From Streptomyces sp. V2I9 (lineage in GTDB: Bacteria; Actinomycetota; Actinomycetes; Streptomycetales; Streptomycetaceae): a stretch of 64,000 nucleotides of DNA. Where the stretch lies: assembly GCF_030817475.1 (NCBI RefSeq), contig NZ_JAUSZJ010000002.1:2347501-2411500 (forward strand), written 5' to 3'. Positions within the stretch are counted from its first letter, which is position 1. Every line of letters begins with the position of its first letter. This document shows, piece after piece, positions 31,982-40,531 of this stretch. The notes beneath the pieces are model-generated. The model was not told the DNA's origin. It saw only the letters and a list, made by a program, of their open reading frames with translations, and ran no database searches. The position numbers and the translations under genes were made by a program.

Positions 31982-32368
31982 TGGTGGAGATGGCGGGAAT
32001 CGAACCCGCGTCCAACGGTGCGGAACCAGGGCTTCTCCGAGTGCAGTTCGCTACGCTTTTCTCGGCCCCGGAGGTCACGCGAACAAGCCTCCGACAGGCC
32101 CAGCCACTGTTTGATTTCCTTCTCGGCCCCGTGGCCGGGCCGAGAAGTTTAGATCCCTAGTTGATGCCAGGATCCGGGTCGGGATCACCCCCGGGCTGAC
32201 ACTCCGCAGAGTCTTCGCTAGCTGCTAATTAGGCAGCGAGGGCGAAGGCGGAGGAATCGCGCTTGGAATTGGCGATTATTGTTTGCGACATATGGTTTAC
32301 GAGATCATTGCCGCTTCCTCGACTCGCTTCCCCTGCTTCGACATCCGCTGTCGAAACCGATCATCCCC
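31982..32368 (-). ncRNA. ssrA: tmRNA (SsrA)
   Basis: 387-nt transfer-messenger RNA that rescues stalled ribosomes. The 5' end GGGGATGATCGG pairs with the 3' end CATCTCC, which is followed by the encoded A-CCA; the T-arm GCGGGTTCGATTCCCGC is intact. The tag frame lies at 32229-32273 and encodes ANSKRDSSAFALAA before TAA, ending in the protease signal ALAA typical of actinobacteria. Ends were set by the acceptor stem. It lies next to smpB, its protein partner, and is followed by a strong terminator. Confidence 0.95.
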
Positions 32369-32380
32369 ATGTTGATTTTT

Positions 32381-32406
32381 CAAAACGCGCACCTTCGCTG
32401 AGGTGC
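32381..32406 (-). terminator. Hairpin between smpB and ssrA
   Basis: Stem GCACCT/AGGTGC with a 6-base loop, followed on the minus strand by GCGTTTTG. It would end the smpB transcript about 13 bases before the tmRNA 5' end. Confidence 0.5.
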
Positions 32407-32511
32407 ACGGCCCATCGTACGTGACCGACGCGGGACGATGCCAGCGCATTACCTCGCCCCGGTGCCACGGGCCGGGCTCGGAGCCCCGCCCGCCGTCCCG
32501 CCGGGGCCCGG

Positions 32512-33000
32512 TCAGGCGCTGCGCTGACGGCGGCGGACGGCCGCGATGGCGCGGTTCGTCTCCCGCGTGTCCTGCTTCTCGCGGAGCGTCTGCCGCTTGT
32601 CGTACTCCTTCTTGCCCTTCGCCAGCGCGATCTCGACCTTGACCCGGCCGTCCTTGAAGTACAGCGCGAGCGGCACGATCGTGTGGCCCGTCTCCTGGGA
32701 CTTCGACTCCAGCTTGTCGATCTCGGCCCGGTGCAGCAACAGCTTGCGCTTGCGCTTGGCCGCGTGGTTGGTCCAGGTGCCCTGGACGTACTCGGGCACA
32801 TGGATGTTGTGGAGCCACGCCTCGTGGTCGTCGATCTGGACGAACCCGTCGACCAGGGAGGCCCGCCCCATGCGCAGGGACTTGACCTCCGTACCCATGA
32901 GGACGAGACCGCACTCGTAGGTGTCGAGGATCGTGTAGTCGTGCCGCGCCTTCTTGTTCTGCGCGATCATCTTGCGCCCGGTGTCTTTTTCCTTCGCCAT
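32512..33000 (-). CDS. smpB: SsrA-binding protein SmpB
   Basis: 162 residues. Binds tmRNA and brings it to stalled ribosomes. The oligonucleotide-binding core is seen as [19 protein letters not shown] near residue 16, [18 protein letters not shown] near 37 and [13 protein letters not shown] near 64; the C-terminal tail [20 protein letters not shown] is the part that enters the mRNA channel. ATG 33000. It sits 18 bases after the S41 protease gene on the same strand, in the usual ftsEX-protease-smpB-ssrA order. Confidence 0.96.
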   Translation of the reverse strand: MAKEKDTGRKMIAQNKKARHDYTILDTYECGLVLMGTEVKSLRMGRASLVDGFVQIDDHEAWLHNIHVPEYVQGTWTNHAAKRKRKLLLHRAEIDKLESKSQETGHTIVPLALYFKDGRVKVEIALAKGKKEYDKRQTLREKQDTRETNRAIAAVRRRQRSA

Positions 33001-33018
33001 AGTGCGGTCATTTTCGCA

Positions 33019-34206
33019 CTACGACCCACCCCCGAGGCCACTCAATACCGTCTCGGCCCGCTGCTGGGCCCGCTCGCGCACCACGAGGTCGGGGGTGATG
33101 CCCCTGCCGTCGACGGTCCGGCCGCCCGGTGTGCGGTAGTGGCCGACGGTCAGCTCGGCCACGGAGCCGCCCGGCAGCTTGCTCGGCATCTGCACGGAGC
33201 CCTTGCCGAAGGTCGGCGACCCGACGGTGACCGCCCGGCCGCGGTCCTGGAGCGCGCCCGTCAGCAGCTCGGCGGCGCTCATCGTGCCGCCGTCCACCAG
33301 GACGACGACCGGCCGGTCCGTGTCCCCGCCCTGGTCCGCGTAGAGCGCCTGCTGCTGACCACGCACGTCGTACGTGGCGACCAGCCCGCCGTCCAGGAAG
33401 GCGGAGGCGGCTATGACCGCCTCGGCGACCAGTCCGCCGGAGTTGGCCCGCAGGTCCAGGAGTATCCCGGCGTCGTCGGGTGCGTCCCGGACCGCGTCCC
33501 GGACGTCGGCCCCCGCCCCCTTCGTGAAGGCGGCGACCTTGATCAGCACCGCCGGGGAGGACGCCTCCCCCAGCCGCCGCACGGTGACCGCCTCGGTGGT
33601 CAGCCGGGCCCGCTCCAGGGTCCGCGTCCAGTTCCGCCCCGCGCGGGCCAGCCCCAGCTCCACCCGGCTGCCCTCGGCCGCTCCCGTACCGTCCCCGCGG
33701 AGCAGCGCCACGACCTCCGCGACGGGGCGCTTGCGGACCGCGCGGCCGTCCAGGGTGCGCAGCAGGTCGCCCGCCCGGATGCCGGCGCGGTGGGCGGGGC
33801 CGCCGGGCTGGACGCGGGAGACGGTGACATCTCCGTGGGCGGTGCGCCGGGCCGAGAGCCCGACCCCGGTGTACGAGCCGTCCAGAGCCTGCTCGAACTC
33901 CTCGTACTCCCGCTCGTCGTAGACCGCGCCCCAGCGGTCCCCGCTCCGGCTGACGACCTCCTCGGCGGCGTCCTTCACGGACTTGCCGTCCGCCTCGGCC
34001 TCGGCCGCGGCGTCCTCGATCTCCTCGCGGTCGACCGGGGCGACGGTGGAGGAGACGGCGCGGGTCTGCGGACCGGGCTCGGGGTCGGGGCCCTGCGGCA
34101 GCGAACCGGTCGCGGCGGCGGTGGCGAGAGCGCACCCGAAGATCAGAGTCAGGGCCGCCCCGCGGCACAGACCGCGGGGCCCGAAGCGCTGTGCGGAGCC
34201 GGACAT
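33019..34206 (-). CDS. S41-family C-terminal processing peptidase
   Basis: 395 residues, exported serine protease. A signal peptide or anchor is seen at residues 15-38 (GAALTLIFGCALATAAATG). An acidic helical part follows, then a PDZ domain (YTGVGLSARRTAHGDVTV to RAGDLLRTLDG) and the S41 catalytic part with the Ser in DGGTMSAAELL near 290 and the Lys in PTFGKGSVQ near 316. ATG 34206 chosen; the open frame to 34251 runs into the ftsX terminator hairpin. The family trims or degrades cell-envelope proteins; its position after ftsEX suggests an envelope role (inference). Confidence 0.9.
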   Translation of the reverse strand: MSGSAQRFGPRGLCRGAALTLIFGCALATAAATGSLPQGPDPEPGPQTRAVSSTVAPVDREEIEDAAAEAEADGKSVKDAAEEVVSRSGDRWGAVYDEREYEEFEQALDGSYTGVGLSARRTAHGDVTVSRVQPGGPAHRAGIRAGDLLRTLDGRAVRKRPVAEVVALLRGDGTGAAEGSRVELGLARAGRNWTRTLERARLTTEAVTVRRLGEASSPAVLIKVAAFTKGAGADVRDAVRDAPDDAGILLDLRANSGGLVAEAVIAASAFLDGGLVATYDVRGQQQALYADQGGDTDRPVVVLVDGGTMSAAELLTGALQDRGRAVTVGSPTFGKGSVQMPSKLPGGSVAELTVGHYRTPGGRTVDGRGITPDLVVRERAQQRAETVLSGLGGGS

Positions 34207-34226
34207 GGCGACGAGTCTAGGACAAA

Positions 34227-34268
34227 CCCCTTGGGGCGCACGGGAGATCACCCGTGCGCCCCAAGGGG
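34227..34268 (-). terminator. Terminator of ftsEX
   Basis: A perfect 18-bp stem (CCCCTTGGGGCGCACGGG and complement, 6-base loop) lies six bases past the ftsX stop; on the minus strand it is followed by TTTGTCC. Confidence 0.75.
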
Positions 34269-34274
34269 CTTACG

Positions 34275-35192
34275 TCACACCTTCAGGTACTTGCGCAGCG
34301 CGAAGAGAGCGGCGACGGCGGGCATCAGCAGGCCGATGGCGAGCACCAGCGGAAGCTTGGTGAGGACCGCGTCCCAGCCGATGAAGTCGATCAGGTTCAG
34401 CTTCTCCTGGAGCGCGAGGCCGCCGTCGATCAGGAAGTACCGGCCTCCGAGCAGCATGGCGCAGGCCAGCACGCCGCCGATCAGGCCGGCGACGGCCGCC
34501 TCCATGATGAAGGGGGCCTGGATGTAGAAGCCGGAGGCTCCCACGAGGCGCATGATGCCCGTCTCACGCCTCCGGCTGAACGCGGAGACGCGCACGGTGT
34601 TGACGATCAGGATCAACGCGATGACGAGCATCAGGATCATCACGTAGATCGCGACGACGTTCATGCCGTTCATCAGCTCGAAGAGGTTGTCCAGGATCGA
34701 CCGCTGGTCCTGGACGGACTGCACCCCGTCCCGTCCGGCGAAGGCCGTCGCGACGACCTTGTACTTCTGCGGGTCGTCCAGCTTCACGCGGAACGACTCC
34801 TGCATCTGGTCGGGCGTGATGTTGCCCGCCATCGGGGAGTCGCCGAACTGCTCCTGGTAGTGCTTGTACGCCTCGTCGACCGTCTCGAAGTGGACCGTCT
34901 CGACGGCGTCCATCTTCTCCAGGTCGGCCTTGATCTGGTCCTTCTGCTCCTTGGTGACAGCCCCCTTGGCGCACTTGGGCATGTCCTTGGCGTCGTTCTT
35001 GTTGCAGAGGAAGATCGAGACGTTGACCTTGTCGTACCAGTAGTCCTTCATCGTGCTGACCTGCTCGCGCATCAGCAGCGCACCGCCGAACAGGGCGAGC
35101 GAGAGGGCGACGGAGACCACGACCGCGAAGGTCATCGTGAGGTTGCGGCGGAGACCGACGCCGATCTCCGACAGGACGAACTGGGCGCGCAT
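34275..35192 (-). CDS. ftsX: Cell-division protein FtsX
   Basis: 305 residues. Membrane partner of FtsE; the pair controls peptidoglycan hydrolases at division or during growth. One N-terminal helix (residues 20-42) is followed by an extracellular loop of about 130 residues and three C-terminal helices, the standard FtsX layout. The loop has a Cys pair (FLCNKN and MPKCAK) likely to form a disulfide, common in actinobacterial FtsX. ATG 35192 has GAAAGGA upstream. It lies 54 bases after ftsE. Confidence 0.95.
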   Translation of the reverse strand: MRAQFVLSEIGVGLRRNLTMTFAVVVSVALSLALFGGALLMREQVSTMKDYWYDKVNVSIFLCNKNDAKDMPKCAKGAVTKEQKDQIKADLEKMDAVETVHFETVDEAYKHYQEQFGDSPMAGNITPDQMQESFRVKLDDPQKYKVVATAFAGRDGVQSVQDQRSILDNLFELMNGMNVVAIYVMILMLVIALILIVNTVRVSAFSRRRETGIMRLVGASGFYIQAPFIMEAAVAGLIGGVLACAMLLGGRYFLIDGGLALQEKLNLIDFIGWDAVLTKLPLVLAIGLLMPAVAALFALRKYLKV

Positions 35193-35246
35193 GGCGTCCT
35201 TTCAGTACTCGATGCTCGAAATGCACGAGGGGCCGAAGCCCCTCGG

Positions 35247-35936
35247 TCAGTGCTGGTAGCCGTAGACGCCGCGTGCCTGGTCGCGTACGAGACGGCCCTG
35301 CTCGAGCTCGATGACGCGCTTGCGCATCTGGTCGACGATGTTCTGGTCGTGGGTCGCCATGATCACGGTGGTGCCGGTCCGGTTGATCCGGTCCAGCAGC
35401 TTCATGATGCCGACGGAGGTCTGCGGGTCGAGGTTGCCGGTCGGCTCGTCCGCGATCAGCAGCATGGGGCGGTTGACGAAAGCGCGGGCGATGGCCACGC
35501 GCTGCTGCTCACCACCGGAGAGCTCGCCGGGCATCCGCTCCTCCTTGCCGCCCAGGCCGACGAGGTCGAGGACCTGCGGCACGGCCTTGCGGATCTCTCC
35601 GCGCGGCTTGCCGATGACCTCCTGCGCGAAGGCCACGTTCTCCGCGACCGTCTTGTTGGGCAGCAGCCGGAAGTCCTGGAAGACCGTCCCCAGTTGGCGG
35701 CGCATCTGCGGCACCTTCCAGTTGGAGAGCCGCGCGAGGTCCTTGCCGAGCACGTGGACCATGCCCGTGCTGGCGCGCTCCTCGCGCAGGATCAGTCGCA
35801 TGAAGGTCGACTTGCCGGAGCCCGAGGACCCCACCAGGAAGACGAACTCACCCTTCTCGATGTCCAGAGAGACATCGCGCAGAGCCGGTCGGGTCTGCTT
35901 CGGGTAGGTCTTGGAGACGTTGTCGAATCGGATCAC
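35247..35936 (-). CDS. ftsE: Cell-division ATP-binding protein FtsE
   Basis: 229-residue ABC ATPase. Walker [10 protein letters not shown] near residue 36, signature LSGGEQQR near 139, Walker [11 protein letters not shown] near 160 and the switch His in MATHDQ near 194 are all intact. It acts at the inner face of the membrane with FtsX. The start [14 protein letters not shown] at ATG 35936 is the family norm. It is transcribed together with ftsX towards the protease gene. Confidence 0.96.
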   Translation of the reverse strand: MIRFDNVSKTYPKQTRPALRDVSLDIEKGEFVFLVGSSGSGKSTFMRLILREERASTGMVHVLGKDLARLSNWKVPQMRRQLGTVFQDFRLLPNKTVAENVAFAQEVIGKPRGEIRKAVPQVLDLVGLGGKEERMPGELSGGEQQRVAIARAFVNRPMLLIADEPTGNLDPQTSVGIMKLLDRINRTGTTVIMATHDQNIVDQMRKRVIELEQGRLVRDQARGVYGYQH

Positions 35937-36194
35937 GAATGCACCACGGTCGGCCGGGAGTAGGTGAGCGTGACCATACGCGAACCGGGCTCACGCGTGC
36001 AGGCGGCGTCCGGCAATGGGCGTTTTATGGTGGATCGACCACCGGAACGAAACGGGGCGTGCCGGACCTTGTCCGGCGGGCCGCGCCGAAACCGCCGCGA
36101 GCTGGCACAGTGGTGGGGGGAACGGTCGCGTTCCCGTGAGCGTTGTGCGGAGAGAGACCAGGAACGGTTCCGCCGCGCGGGAGGAGGAGTGCGC

Positions 36195-36395
36195 ATGACC
36201 TATGACCGACTGGTGTGCGCGAACTGCGCGTCCCCCGTCAGCGAGGGCCGCTGCCGCGTCTGCCGTGCCGTCCGGCAGCAGATGCTGGAGGAGCAGGACC
36301 AGGGTCCGCTGGCCGGGATGAGCCCGGCGATGCTGATCGCCCTGATGGTGGTGCTGCTGACGGCGCTCGCGCTGCTGGCCCACCAGGCCGCCTGA
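36195..36395 (+). CDS. Small zinc-ribbon, single-span membrane protein
   Basis: 66 residues, not assigned to a named family. The N-terminus has two Cys pairs (CANC and CRVC, 11 residues apart) that can bind zinc, a short acidic linker, then one membrane helix (MLIALMVVLLTALALLAHQA) at the very end, a tail-anchor-like layout with the ribbon in the cytoplasm. ATG 36195 has GGAGGAG upstream. It is divergent from ftsE and faces the surface-protein gene across a bidirectional hairpin. Confidence 0.75.
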   Translation: MTYDRLVCANCASPVSEGRCRVCRAVRQQMLEEQDQGPLAGMSPAMLIALMVVLLTALALLAHQAA

Positions 36396-36516
36396 TCCGG
36401 CCCGCACGGCACGTTCCTCCTCGGACCGCCGGCGGCCCGCCCCTGTCTAGTGCCCGCGGAACGTCGAGCGCCCGCGGAACGACGCGTACGTCCGTCTGAG
36501 CGGTCCGGGCGCACGA

Positions 36517-36554
36517 AAGGGTCCGGGAGGCTTGGTATGCCCTCCCGGACCCTT
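36517..36554. terminator. Bidirectional hairpin between the zinc-ribbon gene and the repeat-protein gene
   Basis: Perfect 14-bp stem AAGGGTCCGGGAGG with a 10-base loop, between two convergent genes. Confidence 0.7.
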
Positions 36555-36634
36555 CTTCATGCTGTTCCGTACCGTGTACGGGCCTCGCTCGGACCCGCTA
36601 CACGTCGGTACGGTCCACCGCGGTCCGCTCGGAC

Positions 36635-37570
36635 CTAGGCGACCGTGCGACCGCCGCCGACCAGACGCGGCAGGATACGGAAGCCGATGCCGCCCGCGAT
36701 CATCGTCGCGGCGCCGATGACCAGGAAGGTCGTCTCGGCCGCACCGGTCTCGGCGAGCTCTTCCTTGCCCTTGCTCTGCTCGACCGGCTTGTTGCCGACG
36801 CTGTCGGTGTCGGTGTTGTCGACGCACTCGACGCCGTCGAGGTCGACGGTGCAGCCGGCGTCGTCGCCACCGGTGGCGGAGCCGCCGCCGGTCGCGCTGG
36901 AGCCACCCTGGTCGCCGCCACCGACGCTGGAGCCGCCCTGGTCGCCGCCACCGATGTCGCCGCCACCCTGGTCGCCGCCACCCTGGTCGCCGCCACCCTG
37001 GTCGCCACCGCCCTGGTCGCCACCGCCCTGGTCGCCACCGCCCTGGTCGCCACCGCCCTGGTCGCCACCGCCCTGGTCGCCACCGCCCTGGTCGCCACCG
37101 CCCTGGTCGCCACCGCCCTGGTCGCCACCGCCCTGGTCGCCACCGCCCTGGTCGCCACCGCCCTGGTCGCCACCGCCCTGGTCGCCACCGCCCTGGTCGC
37201 CACCACCCTGGTCGCCACCACCCTGGTCGCCACCACCCTGGTCGCCACCACCCTGGTCGCCACCACCCTGGTCGCCACCACCCTGGTCGCCACCACCCTG
37301 GTCGCCACCACCCTGGTCGCCACCACCCTGGTCGCCACCACCCTGGTCGCCACCGCCGACGTCAGCGCCGCCGATCGGGTTGTCGTTGCCCTCGGAGGCT
37401 CCGCTGTCGTCCCCGCCCAGCACGTCCGCCTGGACCTCGACGTCGACGACACCGGTGTCCACACCGATGCCGACCGCCTGCGCCGCGCCGGCCGCGGTCA
37501 GCGAGGCGCCCGCGGCGATGACCGCGCCAGCGGCGATCCGCGCGACGCGCACACGCGTCTTCTTCGTCAT
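36635..37570 (-). CDS. Sortase-anchored surface protein with 26 GGGDQ repeats
   Basis: 311 residues. A signal peptide (IAAGAVIAAGASLTAAGAAQA, cut near residue 32) is followed by about 30 acidic residues, then 26 uninterrupted GGGDQ pentapeptides, a few degenerate ones (GGGDI, GGGDQGGSSV), a segment with two Cys (AGCTVDLDGVECVD), and a C-terminal sorting signal: LAETG, hydrophobic helix, and RLVGGGR tail. LAXTG is the motif of Streptomyces class E sortases, so the protein should be linked to the cell wall. Function unknown; the repeat is hydrophilic, flexible and acidic. ATG 37570 has GGGGGTAG upstream. It lies after prfB on the same strand. Confidence 0.85.
   Translation of the reverse strand: MTKKTRVRVARIAAGAVIAAGASLTAAGAAQAVGIGVDTGVVDVEVQADVLGGDDSGASEGNDNPIGGADVGGGDQGGGDQGGGDQGGGDQGGGDQGGGDQGGGDQGGGDQGGGDQGGGDQGGGDQGGGDQGGGDQGGGDQGGGDQGGGDQGGGDQGGGDQGGGDQGGGDQGGGDQGGGDQGGGDQGGGDQGGGDQGGGDQGGGDIGGGDQGGSSVGGGDQGGSSATGGGSATGGDDAGCTVDLDGVECVDNTDTDSVGNKPVEQSKGKEELAETGAAETTFLVIGAATMIAGGIGFRILPRLVGGGRTVA
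36961..37350. repeat. 26 tandem 15-bp repeats encoding GGGDQ
   Basis: On the plus strand the unit is NNCCACCCTGGTCGC-like. Three sequence variants lie in blocks: three copies with CGCCACCCTGGT, thirteen with CACCGCCCTGGT, ten with CACCACCCTGGT, differing only at silent third positions. The block order points to copy-number change by unequal exchange or slippage. Confidence 0.9.
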
Positions 37571-37898
37571 GTGTTGCTACCCCCAGTAGCTGAATCTCGT
37601 CATGGAGCAGCGGTACGCGGGCCGCGGGGCCTGTGGGGCATCGCTCTCGGCAAGGCCACGTCGCACCGTGGTCACCCCGCCGCCCCCCTGGTTCGCACCC
37701 GTCCCGGACATACGCATGCTGCTCTAGCACCCTGGCCAGAGTTAAGGACTACGTCAAGGCCGTTCCGTGCACTAGGCGGCGATATGAGAGGTGTTGACGG
37801 CTATTCGGAAGCGGGACTGTGACGTACCGGGCACAGATGCCCCCGACGCGGAAAGGCCCGGACAGTCCTGTCCGGGCCCAACCTCCGTAGCGCTGAGG
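37571..37898. other. Intergenic region, prfB to surface-protein gene
   Basis: 328 bases, no supported gene. It holds the prfB terminator (37852-37878) and an AT-richer part around 37720-37800 that likely carries the surface-protein promoter; TTGACG at about 37758 on the minus strand could be a -35 box, but no well-spaced -10 was found. Confidence 0.45.
37852..37878 (-). terminator. Terminator of prfB
   Basis: Eleven-bp perfect stem GGCCCGGACAG with its complement and a tight loop, 21 bases past the prfB stop, followed on the minus strand by TTTCC. Confidence 0.65.
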
Positions 37899-39005
37899 CT
37901 ACTTCTCGCTCTGCTTGCGCCAGCGGATGCCGGCCTCGACGAAGCCGTCGATCTCACCGTTGAAGACCGCTTCGGGGTTGCCCATCTCGAACTCCGTACG
38001 CAGGTCCTTGACCATCTGGTACGGGTGGAGGACGTACGAACGCATCTGGTTGCCCCAGGAGTTGCCGCCGTCGCCCTTGAGCGCGTTCATCTTGGCCCGC
38101 TCCTCCTGGCGGCGGCGCTCGAGGAGCTTCGCCTGGAGGACGTTCATCGCGGACGCCTTGTTCTGGATCTGCGAGCGCTCGTTCTGGCAGGAGACGACGA
38201 TGCCGGTGGGCAGGTGGGTCAGACGCACCGCGGAGTCCGTGGTGTTGACGCCCTGTCCGCCGGGGCCCGAGGAGCGGTAGACGTCCACGCGCAGCTCGGA
38301 CTCGTCGACCTCGACGTGGTCGGTCTGCTCGACGACCGGCAGCACCTCGACGCCCGCGAACGACGTCTGGCGGCGGCCCTGGTTGTCGAAGGGCGAGATG
38401 CGCACCAGGCGGTGGGTGCCCTGCTCGACGGAGAGGGTGCCGTAGGCGTACGGGACCTGGACGGCGAAGGTGGTCGACTTGATGCCGGCCTCTTCGGCGT
38501 ACGCGGTCTCGTAGACCTCGGTCTTGTAGTTGTGCCGCTCGGCCCAGCGGAGGTACATGCGCTGGAGCTTCTCCGCGAAGTCGGCGGCGTCGACGCCACC
38601 GGCCTCGGCGCGGACGGTCACCAGGGCCTCGCGCGCGTCGTACTCGCCGGAGAGGAGCGTGCGGACCTCCATCTCGTCCAGCGCCTTCTTCACCGACACC
38701 AGCTCGGCCTCGGCCTCCGCCCGGGCGTCGGCGTCGCCTTCGTCCTCGGCGAGCTCGAAGAGGACGGCGAGGTCGTCGATGCGGCCGCGCAGCGCCTCGG
38801 CCTTGCGGACCTCGGCCTGGAGGTGCGAAAGCTTGCTGGTGATCTTCTGGGCCGCCTCCGGGTCGTCCCAGAGGGACGGCGCCGCAGCCTGCTCCTCGAG
38901 CGCGGCGACTTCCGCCCTCAGCGCATCCAGGTCCAGGACGGCCTCGATCGACCCCATGGTCGAGGAGAGGGACTTCAGCTCTTCGGAAATATCGACGACT
39001 GCCAC
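37899..39005 (-). CDS. prfB: Peptide chain release factor 2
   Basis: 368 residues. Releases peptides at UGA and UAA. The UGA-reading tripeptide SPF ([15 protein letters not shown]) is near residue 205 and the GGQ catalytic loop ([14 protein letters not shown]) near 250. The frame is continuous from ATG 39005, so the self-regulating +1 frameshift known in E. coli prfB is absent. An S. coelicolor-like arrangement places it near ftsE. Third-position GC is normal for the window. Confidence 0.96.
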   Translation of the reverse strand: MAVVDISEELKSLSSTMGSIEAVLDLDALRAEVAALEEQAAAPSLWDDPEAAQKITSKLSHLQAEVRKAEALRGRIDDLAVLFELAEDEGDADARAEAEAELVSVKKALDEMEVRTLLSGEYDAREALVTVRAEAGGVDAADFAEKLQRMYLRWAERHNYKTEVYETAYAEEAGIKSTTFAVQVPYAYGTLSVEQGTHRLVRISPFDNQGRRQTSFAGVEVLPVVEQTDHVEVDESELRVDVYRSSGPGGQGVNTTDSAVRLTHLPTGIVVSCQNERSQIQNKASAMNVLQAKLLERRRQEERAKMNALKGDGGNSWGNQMRSYVLHPYQMVKDLRTEFEMGNPEAVFNGEIDGFVEAGIRWRKQSEK

Positions 39006-39086
39006 GGGTCCAGCGTAACGGCTGGACGGGTGAAGCTCGCCCTCCCCCGAGAACGGGCCGGAAACCGGCCCGCGGAAGCGGGGCGG

Positions 39087-40334
39087 TCAGGGGGTGGCCG
39101 GGGCCGAGTTCTCGCTGTCCCCGGGCGTGGGGCCGCCGTCGCCGCCGCCGGTCGCCAGCCAGCCGCCGACCGCGATCGCGGCACAGAGGGCGACGGCCGA
39201 GGCACCGAGGGTGATGCGGCGCTTGCGGACCGCGGCCGCCTTGTTGCGGGCGGAGCCGGGCCGGGGCTTTCCCGGGGACCGGGGGGCGCGGGCCGTGCCG
39301 AGCGGTCCGCCCGCGAGCTCGTCCGGGGCCGGGACGCGCATGCTCGTGTGGGTGTCGCGGTTGGAGTCGGGAGCGGAGCCGGGCACCAGCGGGACCGCGC
39401 CGCGGCGGCGGGGTTCCTCGGCGGCCGGGGTGTACTGCTGCTCGTCGTAGGAGTCCGGCTCGTGTTCGCTCTCCTCGGGGCCGGGCTCGTCCACCTCCAG
39501 CGGGGGTATCCCGGCCAGCAGGGGCAGCAGGTCGCGCAGCCGTACGGCCAGTTCCGAGGCGCGCAGCCGGGAGGCGGGGGCCTTGGCCAGGCACTGGACC
39601 AGGAGTTGCCACAGCTCCTCGGGGATGCCGGGGAGCGGGACGACGGTCTCGGTGACGTGGCGGCGCAGCACCGCGCCGGGGTGGCCGCCGCCGAAGGGTG
39701 TGAACCCGGCGAGCAGCTCGTACAGCACGGTGGCCAGGGCGTAGATGTCGACGGCGGCGCGCGGCGGGAGGCCCTCGACGATCTCGGGGGCCAGGTAGTC
39801 CGGTGTGCCGATGATCTTCGTGGCCTTGGTGCGGCGCGGGGTGTCGATCAGCTTGGCGACGCCGAAGTCGGTGAGCAGGGCGGGGTGGGCGCCGCCGGGA
39901 CCGAGCGGGCCTTCCATGTCGAGCAGGATGTTCTCCGGCTTGACGTCCCGGTGGACGATCTGGGCCTTGTGCGCGGCGGCCAGGCCGTCGGCGACGTCCG
40001 CGACGATCGCTACGGCGGCCTCGGGGGCGAGCCGGCGCTCGCGGTCGAGGCGGGTGCGCAGGTCGGTGCCGCGTACGAGGGTCATGACCAGGGCCAGGTC
40101 GTTGCCGTCGACGACGAGGTCCCGGACGGCGACCACGTGCGGGTGGTCGAGTCCGAGCAGGGCTGTGCGCTCCTGCACGAAGCGGCCCACGAGCTCCTGG
40201 TCGGACGCGAGGTCCTCACGCAGCAGCTTGATGGCGACCGGGCCGTCGGGCCCCTCGCCGAGCCATACCGTGCCGGCGCTGCCGCGCCCCAGGATCTGGT
40301 GGGCCGTGTACCGGCTGCCGATATTCCGTGCCAC
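39087..40334 (-). CDS. pkaB: Ser/Thr protein kinase (PkaB-like)
   Basis: 415 residues. Hanks-type kinase domain at residues 9-270: Gly loop LGRGSAGTVWLGEG, Lys in VAIKLL, HRDVKPEN catalytic loop, DFGVAK, and APEIVEG. A juxtamembrane Pro/Glu-rich part leads to one membrane helix near residue 380 (ITLGASAVALCAAIAVGGWL) and a short outer tail without sensor domains. GTG 40334 has GGGAG upstream. It lies behind the second kinase with a 197-bp gap. Length fits S. coelicolor PkaB as I recall. Confidence 0.9.
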   Translation of the reverse strand: MARNIGSRYTAHQILGRGSAGTVWLGEGPDGPVAIKLLREDLASDQELVGRFVQERTALLGLDHPHVVAVRDLVVDGNDLALVMTLVRGTDLRTRLDRERRLAPEAAVAIVADVADGLAAAHKAQIVHRDVKPENILLDMEGPLGPGGAHPALLTDFGVAKLIDTPRRTKATKIIGTPDYLAPEIVEGLPPRAAVDIYALATVLYELLAGFTPFGGGHPGAVLRRHVTETVVPLPGIPEELWQLLVQCLAKAPASRLRASELAVRLRDLLPLLAGIPPLEVDEPGPEESEHEPDSYDEQQYTPAAEEPRRRGAVPLVPGSAPDSNRDTHTSMRVPAPDELAGGPLGTARAPRSPGKPRPGSARNKAAAVRKRRITLGASAVALCAAIAVGGWLATGGGDGGPTPGDSENSAPATP

Positions 40335-40531
40335 GACTGCTCCCTCAGCGGCTGGCGGTGGACCCCCGGTCGACAAAGTTACGCGGCGTTCGGGGTGTCG
40401 CACGCCCAGGATGGCACCGACCTCGGCTTCTCCGGGCGGAATGGGCCCGGAGAAGTCGACAAAGGGACAGTGTGACGGGTCGGGGCCCGCCCGATCGGTG
40501 ACGGGGCGGGTCCCTGGCGATCGGTGGCGGG

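Noticed and set aside
36961..37350. CRISPR-like array
   Set aside because: Units are contiguous 15-mers with no spacers and encode a pentapeptide in frame.
36645..37589. Plus-strand frame encoding SPPPW repeats
   Set aside because: Exact antisense of the GGGDQ array; the minus frame has signal peptide, LAETG sorting signal and ribosome site, this one has none.
37899..39005. Possible programmed frameshift in prfB
   Set aside because: The frame is continuous from ATG and no in-frame UGA with an upstream Shine-Dalgarno slip site is present.
37791..40475. 894-codon plus-strand frame over prfB and the kinase gene
   Set aside because: Antisense to highly conserved prfB and kinase motifs; composition is Asp/Gly/Val-rich as expected of a shadow.
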